From NCBI GenBank assembly GCA_945885545.1, contig CAMCYZ010000013.1, forward strand, positions 1 through 35,022: a DNA stretch of 35,022 bases, written 5' to 3'. A program made the position numbers and the translations under genes. Position 1 is the first letter of the stretch; every line of letters starts with the position of its first letter. Of the stretch, positions 25,057 to 32,295 are shown one piece after another. The notes beneath the pieces are model-generated. The model saw only the letters and a program-made list of their open reading frames with translations, was not told where the DNA came from and ran no database searches. Source of the DNA: Spirosoma fluviale (GTDB lineage Bacteria; Bacteroidota; Bacteroidia; Cytophagales; Spirosomataceae).

Positions 25057-26035
25057 TATAGGCGGCACGGGCAACATCAGCACTCCCGTAAGCGAAATGG
25101 CAGTTGCCAGAGGCATAGATCTTTACCACCTGAATCGTGGCAATAGATTGCCTATTGATGGAGTTAAGAATTTAGTTGCTGATATTGAGAACTTAGCCGA
25201 AACCGAAAAAGTATTAAAAACCCACGAGTGGGATGTGGTGGTCAACTGGATAGCTTATACACCCGAGCAGGTGCAGCGAGACATTAATCTTTTCACTGGA
25301 AAAACCCGGCAATACTTTTTCATTAGCTCAGCATCTTGCTACGAAAAACCGCCGACCAACTATATCATCACCGAGTCTACACCGCTCAAAAACCCGCATT
25401 GGCAATATTCAAGAGACAAAATAGCGTGTGAAGATTTGCTTGTGAAGGTTTTCAGAGAGCAAAACTTCCCGATGACAATCGTTCGGCCATCACATACTTA
25501 CTATTCGGTTTTTCCGCTTTCGTTGGGCGGGTGGATGGAGTTCAATGCCGTAGATCGAATGCGTAAAGGCCAACCCGTAGTGGTGCAAGGCGACGGCACC
25601 TCACTTTGGACAGTTACACACGCCCGTGATTTTGCAAAGGCATTTTTGGGCATGATGGGCAGGCCATCTGCGATAGGTGAGGCCTATCACATCACCTCTG
25701 ATGAAGTACTGACTTGGAACCAAATATACACCCAACTGGCCGAGGCGGCAGGAGCCAAGGCAGATATCGTGCATGTACCTTCTAAGAAAATTATAGAATA
25801 TGCCAACGAAAACGGTTTTGAGTCGGAAGAGGGCGGTCTTTGGGGCGATAAATCGCATTGTGCGATATTTGATAATACTAAAATCAAACGCCTTGTACCA
25901 GATTATGTAGCCACCATTCCCTACGCCGAAGGTATCAAAGAAACCATCGCGTGGTTTGAGGCCGACGCAGCCCGAATGATTATAAATCCTATAACTAACC
26001 AGCTTTTGGATGGTTTGGTGGCGAAGTGGGGGTGA
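25043..26035 (+). CDS. NAD-dependent epimerase/dehydratase (extended SDR)
   Basis: 330 residues, no signal peptide, so cytoplasmic. The N-terminal nucleotide-binding motif GGTGNIS (residues 8-14) replaces the usual GxxGxxG. DVVVNWIAYTPEQVQRD follows, then SSASCYEKP and the catalytic YSRDK (Y-x3-K), then IVRPSHTY and substrate-binding VVVQGDGTSLWTVTHARDFAKAFLG. This is the extended short-chain dehydrogenase family acting on nucleotide sugars or related substrates; the substrate is unknown. It starts 2 bp after the toxin stop codon and shares its first 14 coding bases with the antitoxin gene. Its last 26 or so codons are duplicated further on at 26318-26400. Confidence 0.92.
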   Translation: MKVLFIGGTGNISTPVSEMAVARGIDLYHLNRGNRLPIDGVKNLVADIENLAETEKVLKTHEWDVVVNWIAYTPEQVQRDINLFTGKTRQYFFISSASCYEKPPTNYIITESTPLKNPHWQYSRDKIACEDLLVKVFREQNFPMTIVRPSHTYYSVFPLSLGGWMEFNAVDRMRKGQPVVVQGDGTSLWTVTHARDFAKAFLGMMGRPSAIGEAYHITSDEVLTWNQIYTQLAEAAGAKADIVHVPSKKIIEYANENGFESEEGGLWGDKSHCAIFDNTKIKRLVPDYVATIPYAEGIKETIAWFEADAARMIINPITNQLLDGLVAKWG

Positions 26036-26089
26036 GTAATCCTGTTTATTACTAATTACTTTGTTAAATTCGGTAATTACATCGATAAT

Positions 26090-26302
26090 ATGTCAAAAAA
26101 ATATAGTTTACTTTCAATGGAAGAGCCCAGTAATGAACAATTACAACTTTTAATGGCTGATGTATTGGTAGAGGTTAAATTACAAAACCAAAAAGCACTA
26201 TTAAAAAGCCAAGAACTTTTTGATAAAGAACTCGAAAGGATTAATGTTTTAAAGCAAAATAGTTCTTTTTATAAAAATGGTAAACCTATTTTTAATTCTT
26301 GA
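26090..26302 (+). CDS. Small helical protein of unknown function
   Basis: 70 residues, no signal. Mostly helix with coiled-coil character (MADVLVEVKLQNQKALLKSQELFDKELERIN), ending KPIFNS. No family recognised. It lies between the epimerase gene and a duplicated piece of that gene's 3' end, so it may have come in with a rearrangement. It has an ATG start and a normal stop, and its helical pattern makes it more likely real than chance, but expression is unproven. An antitoxin-like or anti-repressor role is possible but not supported by any motif. Confidence 0.55.
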   Translation: MSKKYSLLSMEEPSNEQLQLLMADVLVEVKLQNQKALLKSQELFDKELERINVLKQNSSFYKNGKPIFNS

Positions 26303-26317
26303 CAAATTTAGAACAGA

Positions 26318-26400
26318 TGTTTGAAACAGACCCCGCCCGAATGATTATAAATCCTATAACCAACCAACTTTTGGATTGCTTGGCAAAGAGGTGGGGGTGA
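26318..26400 (+). pseudogene. Duplicated 3' end of the epimerase gene
   Basis: Reads MFETDPARMIINPITNQLL then DCLAKRWG and a stop, against WFEADAARMIINPITNQLL then DGLVAKWG and a stop at the true epimerase end. A 26-nt stretch is identical (25970-25995 and 26335-26360). It is a gene fragment, too short to function, separated from its source by the 70-residue gene. Confidence 0.9.
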
Positions 26401-26486
26401 AGCCGCTGTCCGCCAAAGCCTGTAGAAGGCACTTTAGAGAATCACATTTCGACAATCTCAGTGAGACGGTTGAGTTTTTGGTGGAC
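26401..26486 (+). repeat. Diverged intergenic repeat, copy A
   Basis: Contains TTCGACAATCTCAGTGAGAC (26448-26467) followed by GTTTTTGGTGGA. It is related to copy B at 27140-27236 on the far side of the YefM-YoeB pair. An epimerase-tail-like sequence (TTGGTGAAGAAGTGAGGGTG) follows at 26487-26506. The core resembles the CTTCGACAAGCTCA-type short intergenic repeats seen in many bacterial genomes. Confidence 0.55.
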
Positions 26487-26544
26487 TTGGTGAAGAAGTG
26501 AGGGTGATTTATCAATCCCGATGAAAATAGATGAATTAATTCTT

Positions 26545-26573
26545 TTGAAACCCTAAATAGGTTATTAATATTG
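26545..26573 (+). promoter_or_regulatory. Candidate promoter for yefM-yoeB
   Basis: TTG (26545-26547), an 18-bp spacer and TAATATTG (26566-26573, one mismatch to TANNTTTG) precede the YefM start codon at 26596 by 22 bp. YefM normally represses this promoter together with YoeB. Confidence 0.45.
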
Positions 26574-26595
26574 TACTTAAATAATAACAAACTTA

Positions 26596-26847
26596 ATGGA
26601 GGTTTTAAATTATACAGAATTTCGCTTGAATCTAAAAGGTAGTTTAGATGCTGTTACGCAAGACGCAGAAACTATTATTATCAATAGAGGAAAAAACGAC
26701 AACGCAGTTTTGATATCATTGAAAGAATATAATTCCATGCTCGCAACCATTCATCTGTCTAGTAGTGAAAAGAATCTCCAACGATTAAATGAAGCCATAG
26801 AAAGAGAAAAGGCCGGAATTTTTGAAACCCACGATTTGATAGACTGA
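26596..26847 (+). CDS. yefM: YefM/Phd-family antitoxin
   Basis: 83 residues. The N-terminus MEVLNYTEFRLNLKGSLDAVTQDAETIIINRGKNDNAVLISLKEYNSML is the classic Phd/YefM DNA-binding domain, with TII(I)NRGKNDNAVLISLKEYNS as its hallmark. The C-terminal tail NLQRLNEAIEREKAGIFETHDLID is the flexible toxin-binding part. YefM neutralises YoeB and represses its own operon. The stop codon overlaps the toxin start by one base (TGATG). A plausible promoter lies 22-51 bp upstream. Confidence 0.93.
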   Translation: MEVLNYTEFRLNLKGSLDAVTQDAETIIINRGKNDNAVLISLKEYNSMLATIHLSSSEKNLQRLNEAIEREKAGIFETHDLID

Positions 26848-27101
26848 TGGATTTATCTTGGGACATAGCTGCATGGGAAGATTATGTATATTGGACCAAA
26901 ATCGACAAGAATGTACAAAAAAGAATCAACGAACTTATTCGAGAAACCTTAAGAACGCCTTTTGAAAGAAAAGGGAAACCCGAACCCTTGAAAGGTAATT
27001 TTAGCGTCTATTGGTCAAGAAGAATTACTGACGAACACCGTTTGGTTTACAAAGTTTTAGACCAAAGAATACATATTATTCAGTGTAGGTTTCATTATTG
27101 A
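26847..27101 (+). CDS. yoeB: YoeB-family mRNA interferase toxin
   Basis: 84 residues, exactly the usual YoeB length. YoeB is a ribosome-dependent RNase that cleaves mRNA in the A site. The family signature is complete: LSWDIAAWEDYVYW, INELIRETLRTPFERKGKPEPLKG, WSRRITDEHRLVYKV, and the C-terminal CRFHY. The catalytic residues known from the E. coli enzyme are all present at the same numbers: E46, R65 and H83, with Y84 last. It is therefore probably active and needs YefM. It starts one base inside the yefM stop codon. Confidence 0.95.
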   Translation: MDLSWDIAAWEDYVYWTKIDKNVQKRINELIRETLRTPFERKGKPEPLKGNFSVYWSRRITDEHRLVYKVLDQRIHIIQCRFHY

Positions 27102-27139
27102 GGGTTGTCAAAGGTTTTTTGGCTTGGTGATGAAGCGGC

Positions 27140-27236
27140 GGGTGGCAGAGACCATTGTCTGCCTGAATGAGTCGAAGAAACGTATGGTGGTTTACACTTC
27201 GACAAGCTCATTGAGACATATTGGTTTTTGGGTGGA
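27140..27236 (+). repeat. Diverged intergenic repeat, copy B
   Basis: Contains CTTCGACAAGCTCATTGAGA (27197-27216) followed by TTGGTTTTTGGGTGGA. It is the counterpart of copy A at 26401-26486, and an inverted GAGTCGAAG lies at 27169-27177. With copy A it brackets the YefM-YoeB pair. Confidence 0.5.
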
Positions 27237-27296
27237 TAAAGAAATGGATGTGAAAAAGAAGGATTATAAGATTTTGTAAAATTGTTGGATTTCAAA

Positions 27297-27458
27297 TTTT
27301 GGCTAAAGCCCAAAGTAGATTTAATTTACAAACACCAGCTAAAGCTGGTGGGAACTCAATAATAATTCAAGTTAATTTTAATGCTGCGAGGTTTTTAATT
27401 ACCACTGCCTTTAGGCAGTGCATGGTATAAAGTCAGAAGTTGTTTGACTTTAGTCAAA
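27297..27458. repeat. Cluster of four short hairpins, REP-like, in mirror arrangement
   Basis: Four short palindromes share a TAAA or TTTA loop closed by a G/C pair: 27297-27314 (GGC-TAAA-GCC core), 27333-27350 (CACCAGC-TAAA-GCTGGTG), 27403-27420 (CACTGCC-TTTA-GGCAGTG) and 27443-27458 (TTTGAC-TTTA-GTCAAA). The first two carry TAAA and the last two its complement TTTA, so the group is two pairs facing each other. This is the layout of REP/BIME elements mobilised by RAYT (TnpA-REP) transposases in other bacteria. No transposase is present here. Together with copy B it fills the 464-bp gap between yoeB and the phosphoesterase gene. Confidence 0.75.
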
Positions 27459-27565
27459 TTGCAGTAATTTCTATATTCTGTTTCAAGATAAATGAATAGC
27501 GTTTATCTAAAAACAAAACTCATCTCAGGTCCGACCTATCTGCTAACCGTTTCATGGGAAATATC

Positions 27566-28402
27566 CTATATCCTCTCTTCCAAAATCCTCACTGTAGGAT
27601 TCATCATGTAAGTAAGTATGCTGTTGTCTTTCATGACTTCTACCACACGGAAACCTCGGTATTCGGTACCCCAATTGCCGCCAAAGTGGGCGTCGAAAAG
27701 GTAGGGGAGGCCGTTGTGCATTTTTAGGCCATCAAGTGAATGGATATGTCCATGAAAAACCGCTTTGATGTTTTTGTATTCAGCGAAAAGTTTTATCAGA
27801 TTGGGGCTATCGATGCAATGTTCCACCCAAGGAATCTGCGGTATATGCAGAAAAATGAAGGTGTTTTTTTGTGCCTTGGCTTTTTCGAGTTCGCTTCGCA
27901 TCCAGTTGAGGTCGGGCATCAGGTATTCGCCTTTGATGTTGGAGGTGTTGCCCAGTATTACTGCATGATTTTTTGTAGTAAAGCTGTGGTTTACCGGTAT
28001 TTTCCACACTTCTTCCCAGCTGCTGTCTGCCACTCTGTCATGGTTGCCGCGGGTTACGTAATAGGGCGTTTTGAGCTGGTCGAGCTTTTGTTTTACGTGC
28101 GGTAAAAGACTGGGGTCGTCGTGAAAAAGGTCACCGTTGATGACACAAAAATCTACTTTTTCTTTTTGAGCAAACTTATTTACGTGGCTTATCAGTGTAT
28201 CGTGCATGGCATCAAACTCGGTTTTGGGCTGACCATAATGACCATCAGACGCCACGATTAAGCGGAGCTTTACCTTACTTCTGGAAGCCACAAAACTGTC
28301 GGCCGAAAAAGCCTCACCAGATAAAAATACGGCACCCGAAAGCCCCAAAGTTTTTAGAAAATCTCTTCTGTTTTTCATACTTTGTATTTGTTTGTTTGAC
28401 AT
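27566..28402 (-). CDS. Tat-exported calcineurin-like metallophosphoesterase
   Basis: 278 residues. The twin-arginine signal NRRDFLKTLGLSGAVFLSG lies at 11-29; the start at M9 (28378) would give the more usual MKNRRDFLK, so either start is possible. The calcineurin-like metal site is complete: D53 and H55 in ASDGHY, D91 in NGDLFHDD, N120-H121 in RGNHDR, H186 in FLHIPQIPW, and H219/H221 in FHGHIHS. Export through Tat fits folding around metals in the cytoplasm. Substrate is unknown; relatives include periplasmic phosphodiesterases and nucleotidases. Single gene between the hairpin cluster and a 126-bp gap. Confidence 0.93.
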   Translation of the reverse strand: MSNKQIQSMKNRRDFLKTLGLSGAVFLSGEAFSADSFVASRSKVKLRLIVASDGHYGQPKTEFDAMHDTLISHVNKFAQKEKVDFCVINGDLFHDDPSLLPHVKQKLDQLKTPYYVTRGNHDRVADSSWEEVWKIPVNHSFTTKNHAVILGNTSNIKGEYLMPDLNWMRSELEKAKAQKNTFIFLHIPQIPWVEHCIDSPNLIKLFAEYKNIKAVFHGHIHSLDGLKMHNGLPYLFDAHFGGNWGTEYRGFRVVEVMKDNSILTYMMNPTVRILEERI

Positions 28403-28528
28403 GGAATTTCTCAGAGTTTGTTCTTTGATCTACTTTCCGTTTTTGAGTTTCACAGAGTTTATTGCTTCGCTATATTGTATTTCGTCAATAGATCATGTCG
28501 TATATTTTTGATATATTTAAAAATTTTG

Positions 28529-28990
28529 TCAATAAAATAACCTCCAATCATCTGGAATATCGTTGGATTTGTCGAAACTGTTCACCCAATCTACAAAAAT
28601 AACTCTGAATTCCTCCATTTCTTGTCTTAGTAAATTGAGGTGTTCTTTGTACCCAATTTTCATCATTTTTAAGCCTGATGTCGTAGATATTATACTGCGG
28701 GCATGTACTTTAATAATCACGGCATTTTCCATGCGTAAGGTATACAAATCGCCGGCTTCAGCACCTCTTATTTTGGCGTTGATAATGGCGATATCCTCAA
28801 AAAGGGTATCTCGACAACGAAGCATATCCTTTTCCTCGTCAAAGGTGGCTATTAGGCTATTGATGGTTTTAAACAAATCCTCACCTTTCTTGGTAATTGG
28901 TAAATTTTCTACCCTCTTGCTTTCTTCTTGCCTTTTTCTTTCAAACTCTTCGTCACTTTCGAAGTCGTCGTAATCATCGTCAAAATTCAT
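28529..28990 (-). CDS. Small acidic protein of unknown function
   Basis: 153 residues, no signal or membrane segment. An acidic N-terminus (MNFDDDYDDFESDEEFERKRQEE) is followed by a mostly helical domain: ITKKGEDLFKTINSLIATFDEEKDMLRCRDTLFEDIAIINAKIRGAEAG, LYTLRMENAVIIKVHARSIIS, and a conserved-looking C-terminal EEFRVIFVDWVNSFDKSNDIPDDWRLFY. Similar proteins are common in Cytophagales, but I know no function. It is 26 bp downstream of the ThuA-like gene on the same strand and may be co-transcribed with it. Confidence 0.78.
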   Translation of the reverse strand: MNFDDDYDDFESDEEFERKRQEESKRVENLPITKKGEDLFKTINSLIATFDEEKDMLRCRDTLFEDIAIINAKIRGAEAGDLYTLRMENAVIIKVHARSIISTTSGLKMMKIGYKEHLNLLRQEMEEFRVIFVDWVNSFDKSNDIPDDWRLFY

Positions 28991-29016
28991 TCACTCAGAG
29001 AATTTGAATTTAAAAA

Positions 29017-29991
29017 TCACTTCACAAACGCCCGAGAACTAGTTTTATCTACCGTCGGAAAATCCGAAGGAATCGGGATGCTCACTTTTCCTGTCGCGGC
29101 CCATTGTGAGCCACGGAGTAGGGTAGTGATAAATCCAACGCACTCCACCGAATAGTCAATATGGCCCATAGGCGTATGGAAAATCCGACCTTTGCCGTGG
29201 TCTATGGTCATGAGCATGGGTTCGTGGCGTGCGGTTCCTTTGTTTTCTTTTGAAGAATATGCAGTGGCCAAAACCTTCATGTTTTCTGCTGGGCCACGCA
29301 GACGATCGTACAATTCGTCTTTGGTGTGAAGCCATTTCATGGGCATTCCTTTGGTTATCGGATGCTCGGTGTCTCTGACTTCTATGGTGTATTCGTGTTG
29401 AGGGCCGTGTGAGCCAGCTTTTCCCGGCGAGTTGTCTCTAACCAATTTCCCGGCATCGTTAAAATATACATACGGGCCGTCTTTTTCGGTGCGGTCACCC
29501 CAGCCACCGAGGCCTATCATTTGGTTATAAGTTGGCCAAGTCGGAAACGAGTTGTCGGCCGCGTGAACGATGACCACTCCACCACCTTTTTTTACAAAAC
29601 TGTCAAAGGCTTGGTTGGTGGCATCAGGCCAAGGGGCGGCGTTCCAGCCAAAGTTGACGATTACCAAGTCGTATTTTTTAAAATCTGGTGAGAAATTTGG
29701 GTCGGCTTTTGGCTTTTTTTCGGCTGTTGTTTGGGGCAAGCCCGCTATTGTGAAATCACTTATTTGGCCTTCAGCTTCTCCCCAAGTGTAGGCACTGCGT
29801 TGAACATCTACCTTGAAAAGCCCAGTTTCCTCCAAGTATTTCTTCATCATGTAGGTGATTTTTGGCCAATGGCTATGGTTATTTTGACCATCTACGATGA
29901 GTGTTTTTATGGGTTTATTCTTCGATTGGGCCGTGGAGGTGTTGACCGTAAAGAATATTAAAGCAAGTAAAAATAGGTATTTGATTTTCAT
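29017..29991 (-). CDS. Secreted ThuA-like domain protein
   Basis: 324 residues with a signal peptide (about 1-22, ending NTSTAQ). The rest is one ThuA domain, a class I glutamine amidotransferase-like fold: TLIVDGQNNHSHWPKITYMMKKYLEETGLFKVDV, YDLVIVNFGWNAAPWPDATNQAFDSFVKKGGGVVIVHAADNSFPTW, HGPQHEYTIEVRDTEHPITKGMPMKWLHTKDELYDRL, and the end TIDHGKGRIFHTPMGHIDYSVE. ThuA-like proteins occur in sugar-utilisation loci and are thought to act in the periplasm, but their reaction is not settled. In Cytophagales they often accompany sugar isomerase, Gfo/Idh and DUF1080 genes. The small acidic gene follows after 26 bp. Confidence 0.92.
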   Translation of the reverse strand: MKIKYLFLLALIFFTVNTSTAQSKNKPIKTLIVDGQNNHSHWPKITYMMKKYLEETGLFKVDVQRSAYTWGEAEGQISDFTIAGLPQTTAEKKPKADPNFSPDFKKYDLVIVNFGWNAAPWPDATNQAFDSFVKKGGGVVIVHAADNSFPTWPTYNQMIGLGGWGDRTEKDGPYVYFNDAGKLVRDNSPGKAGSHGPQHEYTIEVRDTEHPITKGMPMKWLHTKDELYDRLRGPAENMKVLATAYSSKENKGTARHEPMLMTIDHGKGRIFHTPMGHIDYSVECVGFITTLLRGSQWAATGKVSIPIPSDFPTVDKTSSRAFVK

Positions 29992-30164
29992 TGAAACAGG
30001 GGGTTGAATTGGGTATAAAGATATAAAACAAATATTTAAATAGAATGGAGTTTTTCTGTAAAAAGCGATAAGTATTCTTTTTTCAAAAGATAAAATCGAA
30101 AAACTAGTAAACAGAACTTCTTTGAATCATAAATAATGCTATTTTTACAAAAAAATAATTTAAA

Positions 30165-30965
30165 TTGAAGAAGCTGTTAATGTTACTTTTTTTGTCTACC
30201 AATTGCTTTTCGCAACATTTTCTAAATGACATTAAGAAAGAAATTGATGCTTGGCGACAGAAAGAATGGAATTCTGAAAATATTTATAAGTATCAAGGAT
30301 TGGGATTGGTTCAGCAGAATTTGCAGCAGCAGAGTTTTTCTCAGAATCAATTTAGGGGCATTGGCTTAGCCGTTTTTGGCAGTAAAGTGGTAGATAGAAC
30401 TAAATATGAAATGGGAGTTGAACGATATTTTAGTGCTTTGCCATACTATAAATCAGCAAACGGAACAGCCAATTCTTACTCCGGTAATATGACTTTAGCA
30501 AGGCATTATTTGAGAAAAGTAAATAAAAACTTCGCTATTGGAGCTCAAGTTGCATTTAATTTTTCGGCTCGGTTTGGGCCCGAATACGATAACAATTCTA
30601 TTGCATCGGAAGTGTTTTTGAGTTTAAATCCTAAAATAAAATATGTGAGAGAATTTAGGTTACTTAGAAAAAATTACGCCATCGATTACAGTCTTTCGGC
30701 TTCATTGGCTAGTGTAGGATTCTGGACACCAACTTTTACCTCCAATTTTACCAACAACAAGTTTGACGGATTTCTTCCAAACTCCTACAACGCCATCAAT
30801 AGCAGGCTTTTGTTGAGATTTCCGAACAAAAAGCGTATTGCAAGCATAAGTCCACTACTGGGCTATGGCTGGAATTTGCAAGCCCTTACACCGAGTAAAT
30901 ATCCGAGTGTAATCAACGGTACCCATACCATTTATTTAATTGCTAATATTCATAAAATCAAGTAG
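30165..30965 (+). CDS. Probable outer-membrane beta-barrel protein of unknown function
   Basis: 266 residues if translation starts at TTG 30165; this start gives the basic MKKLL head of a signal peptide (KKLLMLLFLSTNCFSQ), whereas the next ATG (30180) would lose it. The mature protein has alternating amphipathic strands with aromatic ends (GIGLAVFGSKVVDRTKYEMGVERYF, KNFAIGAQVAFNFSARFG, NYAIDYSLSASLASVGFW, RIASISPLLGYGWNLQALT) and no long hydrophobic helix, fitting a small outer-membrane barrel. No family name is recognised. The stop codon is 2 bp before the S41 peptidase gene, so the two are surely co-transcribed. Confidence 0.75.
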   Translation: MKKLLMLLFLSTNCFSQHFLNDIKKEIDAWRQKEWNSENIYKYQGLGLVQQNLQQQSFSQNQFRGIGLAVFGSKVVDRTKYEMGVERYFSALPYYKSANGTANSYSGNMTLARHYLRKVNKNFAIGAQVAFNFSARFGPEYDNNSIASEVFLSLNPKIKYVREFRLLRKNYAIDYSLSASLASVGFWTPTFTSNFTNNKFDGFLPNSYNAINSRLLLRFPNKKRIASISPLLGYGWNLQALTPSKYPSVINGTHTIYLIANIHKIK

Positions 30966-30967
30966 AT

Positions 30968-31972
30968 ATGAAAAAGTATATAGTTTTGGTATTTGCCGTA
31001 TTTATTTTTTCGTGCGAGAGTCTTTTTATGAAACCGCGGCCTGAAAACATCCCGAAATCAATCTTTGACCAAGTATGGACTTTTGTCAATGAGAAATACG
31101 CTTTTTTTGAATATAAAAATGTGGACTGGAAGCAGATTTATAACAAATATCAGACTCGGATAAATGATAGTATGTCCGACGAGGAGCTTTTTGAGGTATG
31201 TTATGATATGTTGTATGAGCTAAAAGATGAACATACCAATCTCATCACGAAGTTCAATATTTCAAGAAATCCGGAGGTGTTTTTGGATTATCCCGAAAAT
31301 TATTCGGGAGATTTATTGAATAGAAACTATTTCAAAGGACGCACTCAGGTGGTGTCTCCGTTTTCTTATTTTGAATTTGGCGATGTGGCATATTTTCGGT
31401 ACGACTCATTCATAGATAGTATTTCGGACGAAGCCCTTGATTATATTTTAGAAAAGGCAAAAACAAAAAAAGGGTTGATACTGGATGTGCGGAATAACGG
31501 TGGTGGAGCAGTTATAAACATAGATAAACTGGCGGGCAGATTTATTAGTGATACGATGCTATTGGGAACGGAATTTCATAAAAACGGACCTGGTAAAAAT
31601 GATTTTGCGGAAGAAAAGTCAGAAATATATCCCGCTAAAGACGTAGAAACTTATCTGGATAAACCCCTTGTGATACTGACAAACAGGGGTTGTTACAGTG
31701 CCACCAATATGTTTGTGGCATTTATGAAAGGCCTTAAAAACGTAACAGTGGTTGGAGGTAAAACGGGCGGAGGCGGGGGCTTACCTACGGCTACCGAACT
31801 GAGCAATGGTTGGATTTTACGTGTTTCGGGTTCAATAACGTTAGACCGAAATGGTTTTAATATCGAAAACGGGGTAGAACCCGATGTCAAAATAGACATG
31901 TCGAAAGCGGATATAGACAAAGGGAAAGACAGCATACTTGAAGGAGGGTTGAGGTTGATTAGGCAAAACTGA
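30968..31972 (+). CDS. S41-family serine peptidase lipoprotein
   Basis: 334 residues; lipoprotein signal with C16 in VFIFSC. An N-terminal helical bundle (about 25-95, with ELKDEHTNL) leads into the tail-specific protease domain: KGLILDVRNNGGG at 168-180, catalytic serine S244 in NRGCYSATNMF and the likely partner lysine K265 in VVGGKTGGGGG. The closing GVEPDVKIDMS is the usual C-terminal strand. There is no clear PDZ domain, as in the short S41 proteins of Bacteroidota. Being a lipoprotein, it should act in the periplasm or at the outer membrane, possibly on proteins related to the barrel encoded 2 bp upstream. Substrate unknown. Confidence 0.92.
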   Translation: MKKYIVLVFAVFIFSCESLFMKPRPENIPKSIFDQVWTFVNEKYAFFEYKNVDWKQIYNKYQTRINDSMSDEELFEVCYDMLYELKDEHTNLITKFNISRNPEVFLDYPENYSGDLLNRNYFKGRTQVVSPFSYFEFGDVAYFRYDSFIDSISDEALDYILEKAKTKKGLILDVRNNGGGAVINIDKLAGRFISDTMLLGTEFHKNGPGKNDFAEEKSEIYPAKDVETYLDKPLVILTNRGCYSATNMFVAFMKGLKNVTVVGGKTGGGGGLPTATELSNGWILRVSGSITLDRNGFNIENGVEPDVKIDMSKADIDKGKDSILEGGLRLIRQN

Positions 31973-32295
31973 GTGGAGTTTTTGATTTGATAAAAATCGA
32001 TTTGCAATTATTTTTATCGCTTGAAGTTGAAACCCGAGGAAATAATAACTAGCCTTGGTATTGTGATTTTCAGATCTTAAAAATATTTTGAATAAAATTA
32101 ACCCACATTGTAGGCTAAAAGCTTGATAATAGTACAGGTCTATTTAATATATTATTGGTAATGTAATTCTTGAACCTGCACAAAAACGTCTAAATTTTTT
32201 CATTAATTCCTTGAAGGCTCAGACGGCCGTTTGGATTCTGAAAATGGATCAGAACCTCGCTTTTTGTTTTTGTTTTTATTTTTAAGCGAGCCTAT
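31973..32295. other. 323-bp gap between S41 and SNF2 genes
   Basis: No gene is seen here. Near the right end CTCGCTT (32256-32262) pairs with AAGCGAG (32284-32290) around a 21-nt T-rich loop. It lies just past the SNF2 stop codon and between converging genes, so it may act as a weak terminator, but there is no T run directly after the stem. The remainder shows no feature I can name. Confidence 0.4.

Noticed and set aside
27297-27458. Hairpin cluster read as a CRISPR array
   Set aside because: Stems differ in sequence, spacing is irregular, orientation switches half way and no cas genes are present.
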